Origin: Synechococcus sp. HK01-R
GTDB taxonomy: Bacteria; Cyanobacteriota; Cyanobacteriia; PCC-6307; Cyanobiaceae
Reading direction: 5' to 3'
Assembly: GCF_014217855.1 (NCBI RefSeq)
Contig: NZ_CP059059.1
Location: 1,860,001-1,924,000, forward strand
Length of the DNA stretch: 64,000 bases
The position numbers and the translations under genes are program-made. This document shows positions 18,758 to 27,067 of this stretch, piece after piece. Under the pieces are notes generated by a model. It was not told where the DNA came from. It saw nothing but the letters and a program-made list of their open reading frames with translations, and searched no databases. Within the stretch, counting starts at the first letter, position 1. Each line of letters opens with the position of its first letter.

Positions 18758-19128
18758 TTATGGGCTATTGGTTAGATCCTTAATGCTGATGGTGGTGACA
18801 TCAGAGCTGATCTGGGAGTTGAGATTGAACATCTCACGGCACCGTTGGGATTGGCTGCCGAAAGAGGAATAGAGTGTGTTGGGATTACCGTCCACAGCCA
18901 TCATGAGTCCGTATTGATCGTTCAAATTGAGGCTGATATCAGTGAATGTGGCCGACTCTGCATACCCAGGCAATTGCTCACTGGTGAGCAAGAGATCGTC
19001 TGCTTGAGCACGCACGTGAGTTGCTTGGAGGTAGCCAGCATCACTGGGAGCCTGCCCATCAATGAGGCCAGTGAGATCGTCAACGCGATAGAAACCGAGG
19101 TCGTTGTTGTAGGCGCTTAGGCGATGGA
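18758..19128 (-). pseudogene. Remnant of large cell-surface (DUF4114-like) protein
   Basis: On the minus strand an open frame runs from the edge of a decayed transposase gene. It encodes about 120 residues containing YNNDLGFYRVDDLTGLIDG and APSDAGYLQA, then AESATFTDISLNLNDQYGLM. This pattern (an Asn-rich GFYxVDD block followed by a PxDAGY block) resembles modules near the C-terminus of large secreted calcium-binding or adhesin-like proteins in marine Synechococcus. There is no start codon context, and the 5' part is missing at the junction with the ISAs1-like sequence. The C-terminus ends at 18758. Assignment to that family is by pattern memory only. Confidence 0.55.
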
Positions 19129-19777
19129 CGGTGCGAGCTGTTCGATCGCGCGGAGCTCAGTGGCTTGCTGGTGCAAGTGGATGCGCTGCATAAGAACCGT
19201 CCTTTTTCCTCGAGCTCGAGCAGCGTGTCGGTAACTTCCTGTTTGCCGTTAAACAAAGCCGCCTCAGGTTTTTCGGATCATCCGGGATCGGCTGACCGAC
19301 GGCGGCAAGGCGCTGTTCGAGTGCTGCCACCGCGAGCGCATGCGTGGCCGTGATCTGCGCTGGACCCCGCGGGGATTGCCCGCACCGGAGTGGATCATCA
19401 ACAACTGGCCCGGCAGCGCCACGATCCTGGCGATGCGCTGCAAAGGCAAGCGGGATGGCAAGCAGATCGACGAGACCCTTACTACGTCACCGTCTCAGGA
19501 CCACAGCCACAGCCTTGCTGCAACATGTGAGAGACCGCTGGTCGATCGAGAACAGCTGGCACTGGCTGCGAGATGTGCCGCTGCGGGAACACGCCCACCG
19601 CTACCGCGGGAACAACGGCGTCCAGATCCTGGACATGCTGCGCCGCCTGGCCGTCAATGTCCTGCGCTGGAAGTGATCTGGTCGATCAGCGAGAGGATCG
19701 TCGCCCTCGCTCACGACATCAAAGGCCTGCTCAGATTGCTGGGATGGAGGCCAGCAGTTGAGGGGCCATCAGGATGA
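19129..19777 (+). pseudogene. ISAs1-family transposase pseudogene, 5' truncated
   Basis: Three frames must be joined to read the C-terminal half of an ISAs1-type DDE transposase. ELFDRAELSGLLVQVDALH is followed by a frameshift near 19205; IIRDRLTDGGKALFECCHRE continues to a lost base near 19478. Then come RDRWSIENSWHWLRDVPLR and NNGVQILDMLRRLAVNVLR, and after a stop and another frame change ERIVALAHDIKGLLRLLGWR. These match the conserved end of the family. At least three lesions and a missing N-terminus make it non-functional. It abuts the surface-protein remnant, which it may have disrupted. Confidence 0.8.
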
Positions 19778-19915
19778 CGTCTAATAGGACCCGACCAGCT
19801 CCCAGCGGAACTGTTTAACCCAATCTGCTTGACGATCTGCGTTCACGATTCGCTGTCATAGTCTGGGGTTAATGAGCTTCTCAAGAAGCACCGCTGGATC
19901 AATTCACTGCTTGAT

Positions 19916-20725
19916 TCATGGCTCTGTGTAGTCAAACGCACTACCTTCAGTGAGCCAGCGGGGCTGATCCGCTCGGTCATAAATGAACCAGGGCTCAGGT
20001 CGGTTGAACTCCTCTGGCGTGGTCTGGGTGAGCACCCAATTACAGAACTGAGCCGCTATAGCAGCAGGTATCAGATTGGCGCGGTTGCCACGGAAGAACG
20101 AAGCGAGTGGGAATTCATCAGGATCTGGGTTGCGTAGGTCGGCTTGCATACCAGTATCCACCTCCCCGGGAATCAACTCTGCAACGGTGATTTTCGGATT
20201 CAGATCATGCCGCAGACTTTCAGTAACGGCATGCAAAGCGTGCTTGCTCATGCAGTAAGCACCAAGGCCTGGAAAGATCGCCTGCGCTGACCGAGTCGAT
20301 AAGTTGAGGATTCTGCCGCCTGTTGGCATGAATGGCGCGACTGCAGCAGCTAGTCGAACCGGCGCCACAGCCATCAGACACAATGCTCGCAGCAGATCAG
20401 ATGTGCTCTGGTGAATCAGAGCTCCTAACGGCTTCACATCTCCAGCCGCATTCACCAGCCCCGCCACAGGTCTGCCGTCGATCACAGTCTTCAACATGTC
20501 GACAGCGGTACTGAGCCCGTCCGCGTCGCTGAGATCTGCGCTCAGTGCAGTGAGGTTCTCGGCAGGCTTGCAAGCTTGTCGTGACAGTGCCACCACCTCG
20601 ATCCCAGAGGCCAGTAACACGTGCACCAATTCACGCCCGATTCCTCGGCTGGCGCCGCTCACCACAACCAAGCCATTCTGTAGTTGATTGCGCTGATTCA
20701 GAAACGGCACTACTGACTTATGCAC
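19916..20725 (-). CDS. Short-chain dehydrogenase/reductase (classical SDR)
   Basis: A 269-residue NAD(P)-dependent oxidoreductase. The cofactor motif is SGASRGIGRELVH (TGxxxGxG type) near residue 25, the NAG-equivalent NAAGDV near 93, and the catalytic Tyr-x-x-x-Lys is YCMSK near residue 163 with Ser in NLSTRSAQ upstream. Substrate unknown. It is divergent from the methyltransferase at 20819, sharing a 93-bp AT-rich intergenic region that must hold both promoters. Flanked by transposase debris, it is probably part of the accessory island. Confidence 0.88.
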   Translation of the reverse strand: MHKSVVPFLNQRNQLQNGLVVVSGASRGIGRELVHVLLASGIEVVALSRQACKPAENLTALSADLSDADGLSTAVDMLKTVIDGRPVAGLVNAAGDVKPLGALIHQSTSDLLRALCLMAVAPVRLAAAVAPFMPTGGRILNLSTRSAQAIFPGLGAYCMSKHALHAVTESLRHDLNPKITVAELIPGEVDTGMQADLRNPDPDEFPLASFFRGNRANLIPAAIAAQFCNWVLTQTTPEEFNRPEPWFIYDRADQPRWLTEGSAFDYTEP

Positions 20726-20818
20726 TATGTTACGACAACCGTTTCCTTGTGGCTTGGAGAAACGTTATCCTTATTCATAACTGAGCAGCAAATTCTAATC
20801 CTAATGTGATAATCAACC

Positions 20819-21580
20819 ATGGCTCAACGAGATGCACGGTCTGATTGGCAGGCCTTTGCAGCGGAGGAGATTCCTACGAAACACGATTTTCGCCCTCTCG
20901 AGTTCGTGCTGGCTGACGTCATGGCCACGTTCGGCGATTCAAGGCCGCCCGCCATTCTCGATGCTGGATGCGGTAGTGGAGTATTCAGCCAAATGATTTT
21001 TCACAAGGGCTTTTCTGTTGTTGGTGTTGATATTAACAAATCTGCCATAACGCAAGCCCTTCAATCCACTGCAGGATTGAGGCAAGCCTCAGATGGTGCT
21101 TCTGGCAGGCGCCTCGATTTCTTGTGCGGCGATATTCTTAGCTCGGATTGCCGAGCTTTGCAAGTTGGTTCGTTTGACGGTGTAATCTGCCAACTTGTCA
21201 TTTCGATTGTTGGGCCAGGCCATGACCGAGCCGCCCTGCTTGCGAATCTATACAAAGCACTTCGCCCCGGTGGCTATCTCTATCTTTCAGCTTCGGGCGT
21301 ATCCGATGACATCAACCCCATGTATGCTGAGCTCTACAGGTCAGACGCAGAAGTCACTAATGAACCGCACACGTATGTATCACGCAACGATCAAGGCAAA
21401 GCTTTGTACTTCACGCATCATTTCTCAGAAGAGGAGCTGCATCAATTGTTGAAAAATGCTGGTTTTACGGATCAACGCATCGACAAAAAGAGAGAGACAA
21501 GCAGCCGAAGAAATACTCAGTCTGCTTACTTCTTTTATTGCTGCTGTCGCAAGCCTTTGGCGCCTAAGTATTTATATTAA
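20819..21580 (+). CDS. Class I SAM-dependent methyltransferase
   Basis: A 253-residue soluble methyltransferase. The SAM-binding motif I is ILDAGCGSGVFSQM near residue 45, followed by VVGVDINKSAI (acidic end of strand 2), FDGVICQLVIS (motif IV region) and LRPGGYLYLSASG. The C-terminal HHFSEEELHQLLKNAGFT is also typical of the fold. Substrate cannot be deduced. The last 40 residues are Ser/Lys/Cys-rich. Codon use is more AT-rich than the core genes, in line with an accessory origin. Confidence 0.88.
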   Translation: MAQRDARSDWQAFAAEEIPTKHDFRPLEFVLADVMATFGDSRPPAILDAGCGSGVFSQMIFHKGFSVVGVDINKSAITQALQSTAGLRQASDGASGRRLDFLCGDILSSDCRALQVGSFDGVICQLVISIVGPGHDRAALLANLYKALRPGGYLYLSASGVSDDINPMYAELYRSDAEVTNEPHTYVSRNDQGKALYFTHHFSEEELHQLLKNAGFTDQRIDKKRETSSRRNTQSAYFFYCCCRKPLAPKYLY

Positions 21581-21731
21581 GCAGGTCTGCTGCGCTCACT
21601 TCCAGTAGTGAATGCCTTCAGGTTTCAGTTTAATAGATTATCATGATAGGAAGAAATATCGCGAGGATAAACTTCTCGGTTTCATGCTCATTGAATTGAT
21701 TGATATTTCGTGATACCATGCTTTGTATTAA

Positions 21732-21950
21732 TCAATCAATCTCAGTAGTAATCGGATCTGGCTGATCAATATCTGCGGTCGGCGGAATATCTGGATCGAC
21801 TTGTCGATAGCTCTGTTTCAGTGTTAGCAACTGCCGCAATCGCAAGCCACTCAGCCAGGCCAGTGCAACGGTTGCTCCATCAGCGATCACTGTCATTGCA
21901 GCAGAACCAGCGTTGAGGTGTCCGGTGGCAGCCTCAACGCCAAGGGGACC
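21732..21950 (-). pseudogene. 3' fragment of unknown ORF cut by IS element
   Basis: A minus-strand frame of about 72 codons runs without a stop from the exact left edge of the IS3-like element at 21951 to a TGA at 21732. It has a short hydrophobic stretch (GATVALAWLSGLRL) and a Pro/Asp/Thr-rich acidic tail. Its abrupt beginning at the IS boundary suggests the IS removed its 5' part. An ATG at 21896 could give a 54-residue peptide, but I do not recognise the family. Confidence 0.4.
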
Positions 21951-22029
21951 TGACGTGCCCCTCGGCAGTTGCTCCAGGGTGAATGAGATTCCTCATTCGG
22001 CCAGACTGTGCCGGGGACTTCACCAAGAT

Positions 22030-23069
22030 ATGAATCCGCCACACAGCCGAGCAGATCATCCGCAAGCTCAAAACCGCTGAGCAGCTGATCGCCCAGTGCA
22101 CAACCGTCGCTGATGTTTGCCGCGCCATCGAGGTCACCCAGCTGACCTATCACCGCTGGAAGCAGCAGTACGGAGGGATGTAGGCCGAGGAGACCAAGCG
22201 ATCACCCAACTGGAGAAAGAGAATGCCCGCCTCAACAAGCATCTGGCCGAGGCTGAACTGGAGAAGACGATGCTCTAGCCGCAGGCCCGGCGAAGCCGCA
22301 GGAGTAAGCCGAGGGAACCTTCTGAGCCCAGAACGCCGCCGCAGGTCTGTTGAGGCCCTGCGCGCCATGTTCCGGGTTTCGGAGCGGCTCGCCTGCAGGG
22401 TGGTGGGCCAACACTGCAGCACTCAACGACATGCCATCAAGGTTGTCGACATCGAGGAAGCCAAGCTGCGGCGACGTCTCCGGGAGATCGCAGCTGAGCA
22501 CATTCGCTGGGGCCGGCTTATGGCGTATCGCCTGCTCAGGCGAGAGGGCTGGCTGGAGAATCACAAGCGGGTGCAACGCCTCTGGAGCGAGGAGGGGCTC
22601 CAGCGCCCTACACCGAGAAAGCAGAAGCGAGCCAGGCGCGCCGATGGACATCCAGTTCGACGCCGGCGCCGATCCGCGTCGGACGGCGTTGCAAGGCCAA
22701 CGACGTGGTGGCAGTGCTGGAGGAACTCACCAGCCCCTATCCAGCTCCGGCATTCATCCGGAACGACAACGGCCCCGAATTCATTGCTCACGCCCTACGG
22801 CTCTGATGCATGAGGAGCGGTAGGGCCACCGCCTACATCGAACCAGGAGCACCGTTTCAGAACGGCTTTGCCGAGTCGTATGAGCTCCGCTGGACTTCGT
22901 CTACAACAGCCGTTTCAGGGATGAATTCCTCAACACCGAGCTGTTTGCCACGGTGGCGGAAGCCCAGGGCTTGGCTGATCGTTGGCGCTGGGAGTACAAC
23001 ACACGCGGGCCGAATTCGGTCCTTCAGGGGCGTCGAACCCTGGAGGCAGCACAAGCAGCTGCTGCATAA
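22030..23069 (+). pseudogene. IS3-family transposase pseudogene (copy A)
   Basis: Segments of OrfA (EQIIRKLKTAEQLIAQ) and OrfB (MAYRLLRREGWLENHKRVQR, then the rve integrase part with IRNDNGPEFIAHALR) can be read only by changing frame several times. A stop (TAG) interrupts YGGM*AEE near 22180. A 24-bp mini-hairpin insert breaks the frame at 22276. A deletion near 22640 removes the region before the first catalytic Asp. The C-terminus retains the SFRGVEPWRQHKQL-like end of the gene in another frame. Clearly inactive. Confidence 0.85.
22276..22299 (+). repeat. Mini-hairpin insert in IS copy A
   Basis: A 24-bp insert relative to the intact IS3 OrfA reading ...AMLKELAEGN. It begins with TAG and contains GCC-GCA-GGC and CGGC-GAA-GCCG, that is two adjacent hairpins with GNA tri-loops. 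The same insert, differing by one base, sits at the same place in copy B (27044-27067). Confidence 0.75.
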
Positions 23070-23114
23070 CTACCCACTCTCATTGCGCTTGGACCAATAA
23101 AGGGGGTCACGTCA

Positions 23115-23539
23115 CCACCACGATGTTCAGCTGGCGAAGGGGGTGTGATCCCTTCGCTGGATGAACTCCTAGTGCAACCTCGCTCCAGGAATCAGTACCC
23201 TTAAGCTGAGTCAATGTTCAGGCCATAGTTAAGCACCATTGCGCCTCCCCCTTAGGGCTATGTATTCGCTTTAAGTGCCTGGAGGCCAGCAGGTGAACCA
23301 GCAGGACGTAGAACAACGCTATCGACAACAAATTTTAGGATATCCAGGCGAGTGACTTGACAAGTCAATCAAAGAAATACATATTTAAAGCACAATGAGC
23401 ACATCGCCTCACGAAAGAAGCAGCGTCAATCACGACTGGCCACCCTCGAATCAGGACAGCCTGGTATCGCGAGGCTTACAGGGGCGCGACAAAAATCCGT
23501 GAAAACCCCTAAAGTATTAATTGACCAGGCTATTCATCA
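23115..23539. other. Intergenic region, no gene seen
   Basis: A 425-bp stretch between IS copy A and the hydroxylase-fusion gene. It becomes AT-rich toward the right. A TTGACA-like box (TTGACAAGTCAATC near 23356) followed by ATACATATTT could be a promoter, but it is not certain. A short block at 23281-23292 (GGAGGCCAGCAG) also occurs at the 3' end of the ISAs1-like pseudogene at 19746. No RNA gene or open frame recognised. Confidence 0.5.
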
Positions 23540-24976
23540 ATGTCTAACTGGGAACCATTATACGCAACCTTACAAGACGTCAAATTTGACGTCTGTCAAT
23601 TGAAGAATCATTACATAGAGTGCATCAGGACTTTAGCTCCCAAGAATTACAAAGAAGGCGATGATGGCTATGATTGCTTAGCGATTACGAGCAGGAATGG
23701 ACACATACACGATGGGATATCACGCAAGAGTATTGAGGAAAACAAAGATATCTTAGGTACTTCCGAGAAAGCAGTTAAACCCACTGAAATATTTTATGGC
23801 TATGTCCAGGAATTGAAGCATCTTTTAGAGGAAGCAGGGCTGGATTGCTATCGAATGAGGTACATGCGACTTAAGAGCAGAGATTATTTAATGCCGTTTC
23901 ATAGAGACAGGATTAATGAAGAGGGGGCTTGGAGACTTCACATCCCTATCGTTACCAATCCTGACTGTAGCTTTCAATGGAAATCACTAGACAATAAGGT
24001 TTTTCAGGTCCATTTCCCTGCTGATGGCAAGGGTCATCTTGTTCGTGTAGATATTCCTCATCGAGCACTTAACAATGCACCTGCAGGCCTATTCAATGAC
24101 CGAGTCCATTTAATTTGTGACATATATCAGCCACCTAGCTTAGATAGATTGGCTATTGTAATCATGGGAAATACAGAGACTAGCCAGAACGAAAAATCAA
24201 AAGTTGATTTATTAACGGCCTCTTCTTCTGGCAGAGATATGTTAATACCATGCACTCCTTCGACAGAGAATATATGTTTATCCTCAGGGCGCACCACCGG
24301 ATCAGCGCACAAAGATTTAACAGATGATTCGATTTCAATGAATGGTAACTATAAAAGGAGGTTTCCTGGATTTGGCTTTTCAAAGCTAGCGCTTATTGTA
24401 CTTGCTCTTCAGCAATTAAAAAATGGTGATCTTAATCCGGATCAGCCTATTTCAGCCTCTAATGACATCAACTCTGTGGATTATCTCAACATCAGAGGGA
24501 ATACAAAAACAATTTCAGTTATGGGGGTTGTCAACAGTATTATCCATGCCCAATCCACCAATTCCTCGTTGGCACTTGCGCAGTACCTATTCGGCGATAT
24601 CGATAACTATATCGCAAATGCATTAGAGCTATTTATAAAAGCTGATATATCTAGTCCAGAATGCCTCCATATCTCTAGCAGAGAAATGGAATCAAATCGA
24701 ATCTCCCCATGGGAAGCTCTAAAATTTATGGATTTTATTTTTTGTGAGTGTCCTGAATTCTTTGACTATGCCAAGGCTGAAAGGTATGAATATATGGGCC
24801 GCTGGTTAAAATCGTCGAATCGTAAATTCGACAGTAATTCTGAAACGTGTGTGTTCAAGGTTAAGACCAAGAACCTCTCTCACTTTAATGGTGTGTTTTT
24901 ATCTGAATATGAGGATGGTACTCCTAGCAAGATTCGTGTCGACTTTCGAGCAAATCATCAAGCCGTCAATAACTAG
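23540..24976 (+). CDS. 2OG-Fe(II) Asp-hydroxylase-like domain fused to S11 D,D-peptidase-like domain
   Basis: A 478-residue soluble protein without signal peptide. Residues about 80-200 resemble the aspartyl/asparaginyl beta-hydroxylase fold: iron ligands H121 and D123 (PFHRDR), distal H174 (IPHRALNNA), and R188 (NDRVHLICD) for 2-oxoglutarate. Residues about 275-460 resemble a D-Ala-D-Ala carboxypeptidase (S11): FSKLALIVLALQQLKNGDL matches the SxxK helix, S339-T340-N341 matches SxN, and K442-T443-K444 sits where KTG should be. The spacings (60 and 103 residues) are close to those of DacA. The nucleophile position is G279 rather than Ser, so this half is predicted not to be a normal serine peptidase. 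AT-rich, island-located; a GT61 gene follows 23 bp later. Confidence 0.7.
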   Translation: MSNWEPLYATLQDVKFDVCQLKNHYIECIRTLAPKNYKEGDDGYDCLAITSRNGHIHDGISRKSIEENKDILGTSEKAVKPTEIFYGYVQELKHLLEEAGLDCYRMRYMRLKSRDYLMPFHRDRINEEGAWRLHIPIVTNPDCSFQWKSLDNKVFQVHFPADGKGHLVRVDIPHRALNNAPAGLFNDRVHLICDIYQPPSLDRLAIVIMGNTETSQNEKSKVDLLTASSSGRDMLIPCTPSTENICLSSGRTTGSAHKDLTDDSISMNGNYKRRFPGFGFSKLALIVLALQQLKNGDLNPDQPISASNDINSVDYLNIRGNTKTISVMGVVNSIIHAQSTNSSLALAQYLFGDIDNYIANALELFIKADISSPECLHISSREMESNRISPWEALKFMDFIFCECPEFFDYAKAERYEYMGRWLKSSNRKFDSNSETCVFKVKTKNLSHFNGVFLSEYEDGTPSKIRVDFRANHQAVNN

Positions 24977-24999
24977 TACTCCCAACATCACGCGACTTA

Positions 25000-26163
25000 A
25001 TGCCTACCCTTCAAGATCTCCGATCCGAAACATTCAAACACTCATCGTCAATCAATCAGATTGCAAAAGATTGGTGCAATAGTGAAACGAAATACGCAGG
25101 GTACATTGTTCTTCATGACTCAACTACGATCACTGTTGGAGAGTTGGATTTCTATCCTCCTCAATACGACAAAGCCCTGAGACAGGTTGATTTCGTGCAC
25201 AATTCATACCTATCTAATGTAATTGCATTCAAGCAACTTAATAACGTACACTATTGCGGTAAGTCGTCGCTGATCATCGATGAAGAGGGCCTGCCAGTTA
25301 TGCCGTCGTCAAGGTTCAAGGGAAGAATACATTACGTGCATCCATTATATTCCGATGATGTTGATTTTATGCGCTATAAAGATGACCTTGACTCGACACA
25401 TATCAGGGTAGTTGATGAGCCTGTTGTCCGGGTAGTGAATAGTGATTCTATAAACAACTATGGTCATTGGCACTTGCAGACTTTGCCTTCAATTAAGTTC
25501 TTAGAAGACTTAGGCATTCTCGGTGATATGTACTTACTTTTGCCATCACTAAAGCCGTGGCAGAGTAGTTCATTGCGGTTCTGGTTTGGGAATAGCGTTA
25601 ATATATTAGAAGTCAGGAAGGAGGTCATCTTGTGCAAGGAGCTAATCCATATTTCGGCTGCAGATAGATTCGATGAGGCTAAGTTTAACGGGAATCAGTT
25701 TTCCCTTTACACAGAGAAGTTCTCATCATCCGCTCCTCTGGATGGCTCCTATATATACCTTACTCGCCTTGACTCCTCTCGAAGAAGAGTGTCCAATGAG
25801 CTTGAGCTTATTGAGGTAATAAAATCGCTAGGCTTCAAATCTTATACGATGGGAGTTTTAACCTACAAAGAGCAGATTGATATCATGAAAGACGCAAGAG
25901 TAATAGTCGGCCCTCATTCAAGTTCAATCGTCAATCATTTATTTGCGGGTTCTGCCTCTAAAGTTTGTGAATTGCATTGCCTAGCAGCACTTCCCGGCAT
26001 GCACGCATCCCATATGCGGAACTCGGCCTTGATCTCCGGTAAGAGTTACTATTCTCACATCAGCTCGCGCAACTCAAAGCAAAAAAACGATGAGTCAGGA
26101 AAAGGATGGCACTGGAGGGTGGACCCCATAAGTGTCGCTAAATACATTAAAGATTTCATTTGA
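25000..26163 (+). CDS. GT61-family (DUF563) glycosyltransferase
   Basis: A 387-residue soluble protein resembling glycosyltransferase family 61. Family signatures are INNYGHWHLQTLPSIKFLED (usual NYxHW), YLTRLDSSRRRVSNE (the SR-xxxRR-xNE block) and MKDARVIVGPHSSSIVNHLF (usual GPHGAGLTN). No transmembrane segment. GT61 enzymes add sugars such as xylose or GlcNAc to glycans or proteins; donor and acceptor are unknown here. It probably forms a two-gene operon with the hydroxylase fusion upstream. Low GC relative to the core points to horizontal origin. Confidence 0.82.
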   Translation: MPTLQDLRSETFKHSSSINQIAKDWCNSETKYAGYIVLHDSTTITVGELDFYPPQYDKALRQVDFVHNSYLSNVIAFKQLNNVHYCGKSSLIIDEEGLPVMPSSRFKGRIHYVHPLYSDDVDFMRYKDDLDSTHIRVVDEPVVRVVNSDSINNYGHWHLQTLPSIKFLEDLGILGDMYLLLPSLKPWQSSSLRFWFGNSVNILEVRKEVILCKELIHISAADRFDEAKFNGNQFSLYTEKFSSSAPLDGSYIYLTRLDSSRRRVSNELELIEVIKSLGFKSYTMGVLTYKEQIDIMKDARVIVGPHSSSIVNHLFAGSASKVCELHCLAALPGMHASHMRNSALISGKSYYSHISSRNSKQKNDESGKGWHWRVDPISVAKYIKDFI

Positions 26164-26371
26164 ATACCTTTTGATTTGCGCAATAGGTTTTGAAGTTTTA
26201 AGTAAGTTGTTTAGCACGCATAGCGGCTCTGTTTTAAGCCTGTAGGCCGCGTCCCGTCCGGAGGTGTAAATCCGAGCCTCGATTGCCCTGATTCGAAAGT
26301 GAACAGGGGTGAATGACGGGCTTTCATTCAAGAGGCAATGGGTGACTTATTGCTTAGCTATGAATCCATGA

Positions 26372-26693
26372 GACGTGGACCCCTGTCAATTGGTCCAGGG
26401 TGAATGAGAGGGCTCATCCGGCCAGTCTGGGTCGGGGACTTCACCATGAAACGGACCAGGCACACGGTGGAGCAGATCATCCGCAAGCTCAAGACCTCCA
26501 AGCAGCTGATCGCCCAGGGCAAGACCGTCATCGAGGTTTGCCGCCTCATCGAGGTGACGCAGCCGACCTACCACCGCTGGCGGCAGCAGAACGGCGGGAT
26601 GCAGGCCGAGGTGGCCAGGCGGCTGACCCAGCTCGAGAAGGAGAACGCTCGCCTCAAGAAGCTGCTGGCGGAGGCAGAGCTGGAGAATGCCAT
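26372..26693 (+). mobile_element. IS3-family element fragment, 5' part only
   Basis: The left end GACGTGGACCCC and the OrfA part (ATG at 26446, MKRTRHTVEQIIRKLKTSKQ) match copy B in layout but with many substitutions, so it is a related but distinct element. It stops in frame after AELENA at the exact left end of copy B. No matching right half is found after copy B, so it was either truncated by the second insertion or lost its 3' part later. The visible OrfA frame is intact for about 80 codons. Confidence 0.8.
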
Positions 26694-26977
26694 TGACGTG
26701 GCCCCTGGAAATTGGTCCAGGGTGAATGAGAGTCCTCATCCGGCCAGGCTGGGCCGGGGACTTCACCATGAAACGCATCCGCCACACACCCGAGCAGATC
26801 ATCCGCAAGCTCAAAACCGCTGAGCAGTTGATCGCCCAGGGCAAGACCGTCGCCGACGTCTGCCGCGCCATTGAGGTCACCCAGCCGACCTACCACCGCT
26901 GGAAACAGCAGTACGGCGGCATGCAGGCCGAGGAAGCCAAACGGCTGACTCAGCTGGAGAAGGAGAACGCCCGCCTC

Positions 26978-27002
26978 TAGCCGAAGGCTTCTCCGAAGGA
27001 GT
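26978..27002 (+). repeat. Mini-hairpin insert 1 in IS copy B
   Basis: About 25 bp inserted between the codons for ARL and KLL of OrfA. It begins and ends with an in-frame TAG (second TAG at 27002-27004) and consists of AGCC-GAA-GGCT and CTCC-GAA-GGAG, two adjacent perfect hairpins with GAA loops. Copy A lacks it here. Confidence 0.75.
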
Positions 27003-27043
27003 AGAAGCTTCTGGCCGAGGCTGAGCTGGAGAAGGCAATGCTT

Positions 27044-27067
27044 TAGCCGCAGGCCCGGCGAAGCCGT
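27044..27067 (+). repeat. Mini-hairpin insert 2 in IS copy B
   Basis: A 24-bp insert after the AML codons of OrfA, starting TAG, with GCC-GCA-GGC and CGGC-GAA-GCCG hairpins. It changes the reading frame and occurs at the same site in copy A (22276-22299). Confidence 0.75.

Larger units (their letters stand above)
21951..23114 (+). mobile_element. Degenerate IS3-family element, copy A
   Basis: The left end starts TGACGTGCCCC and the right end finishes GGGGTCACGTCA, forming imperfect terminal inverted repeats also present in copy B at 26694-27963. The 1164-bp element carries one decayed transposase gene. Flanking bases (GACC left, CCAC right) show no target duplication. It cuts the ORF on its left side. 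Confidence 0.85.

Noticed and set aside
21951-23114. Target-site duplication around IS copy A
   Set aside because: Flanks GACC and CCAC do not match as a direct repeat of 3-4 bp.
26095-26331. A 78-codon minus-strand frame after the GT61 gene
   Set aside because: It overlaps the GT61 3' end, has no family resemblance, and reads like random translation.
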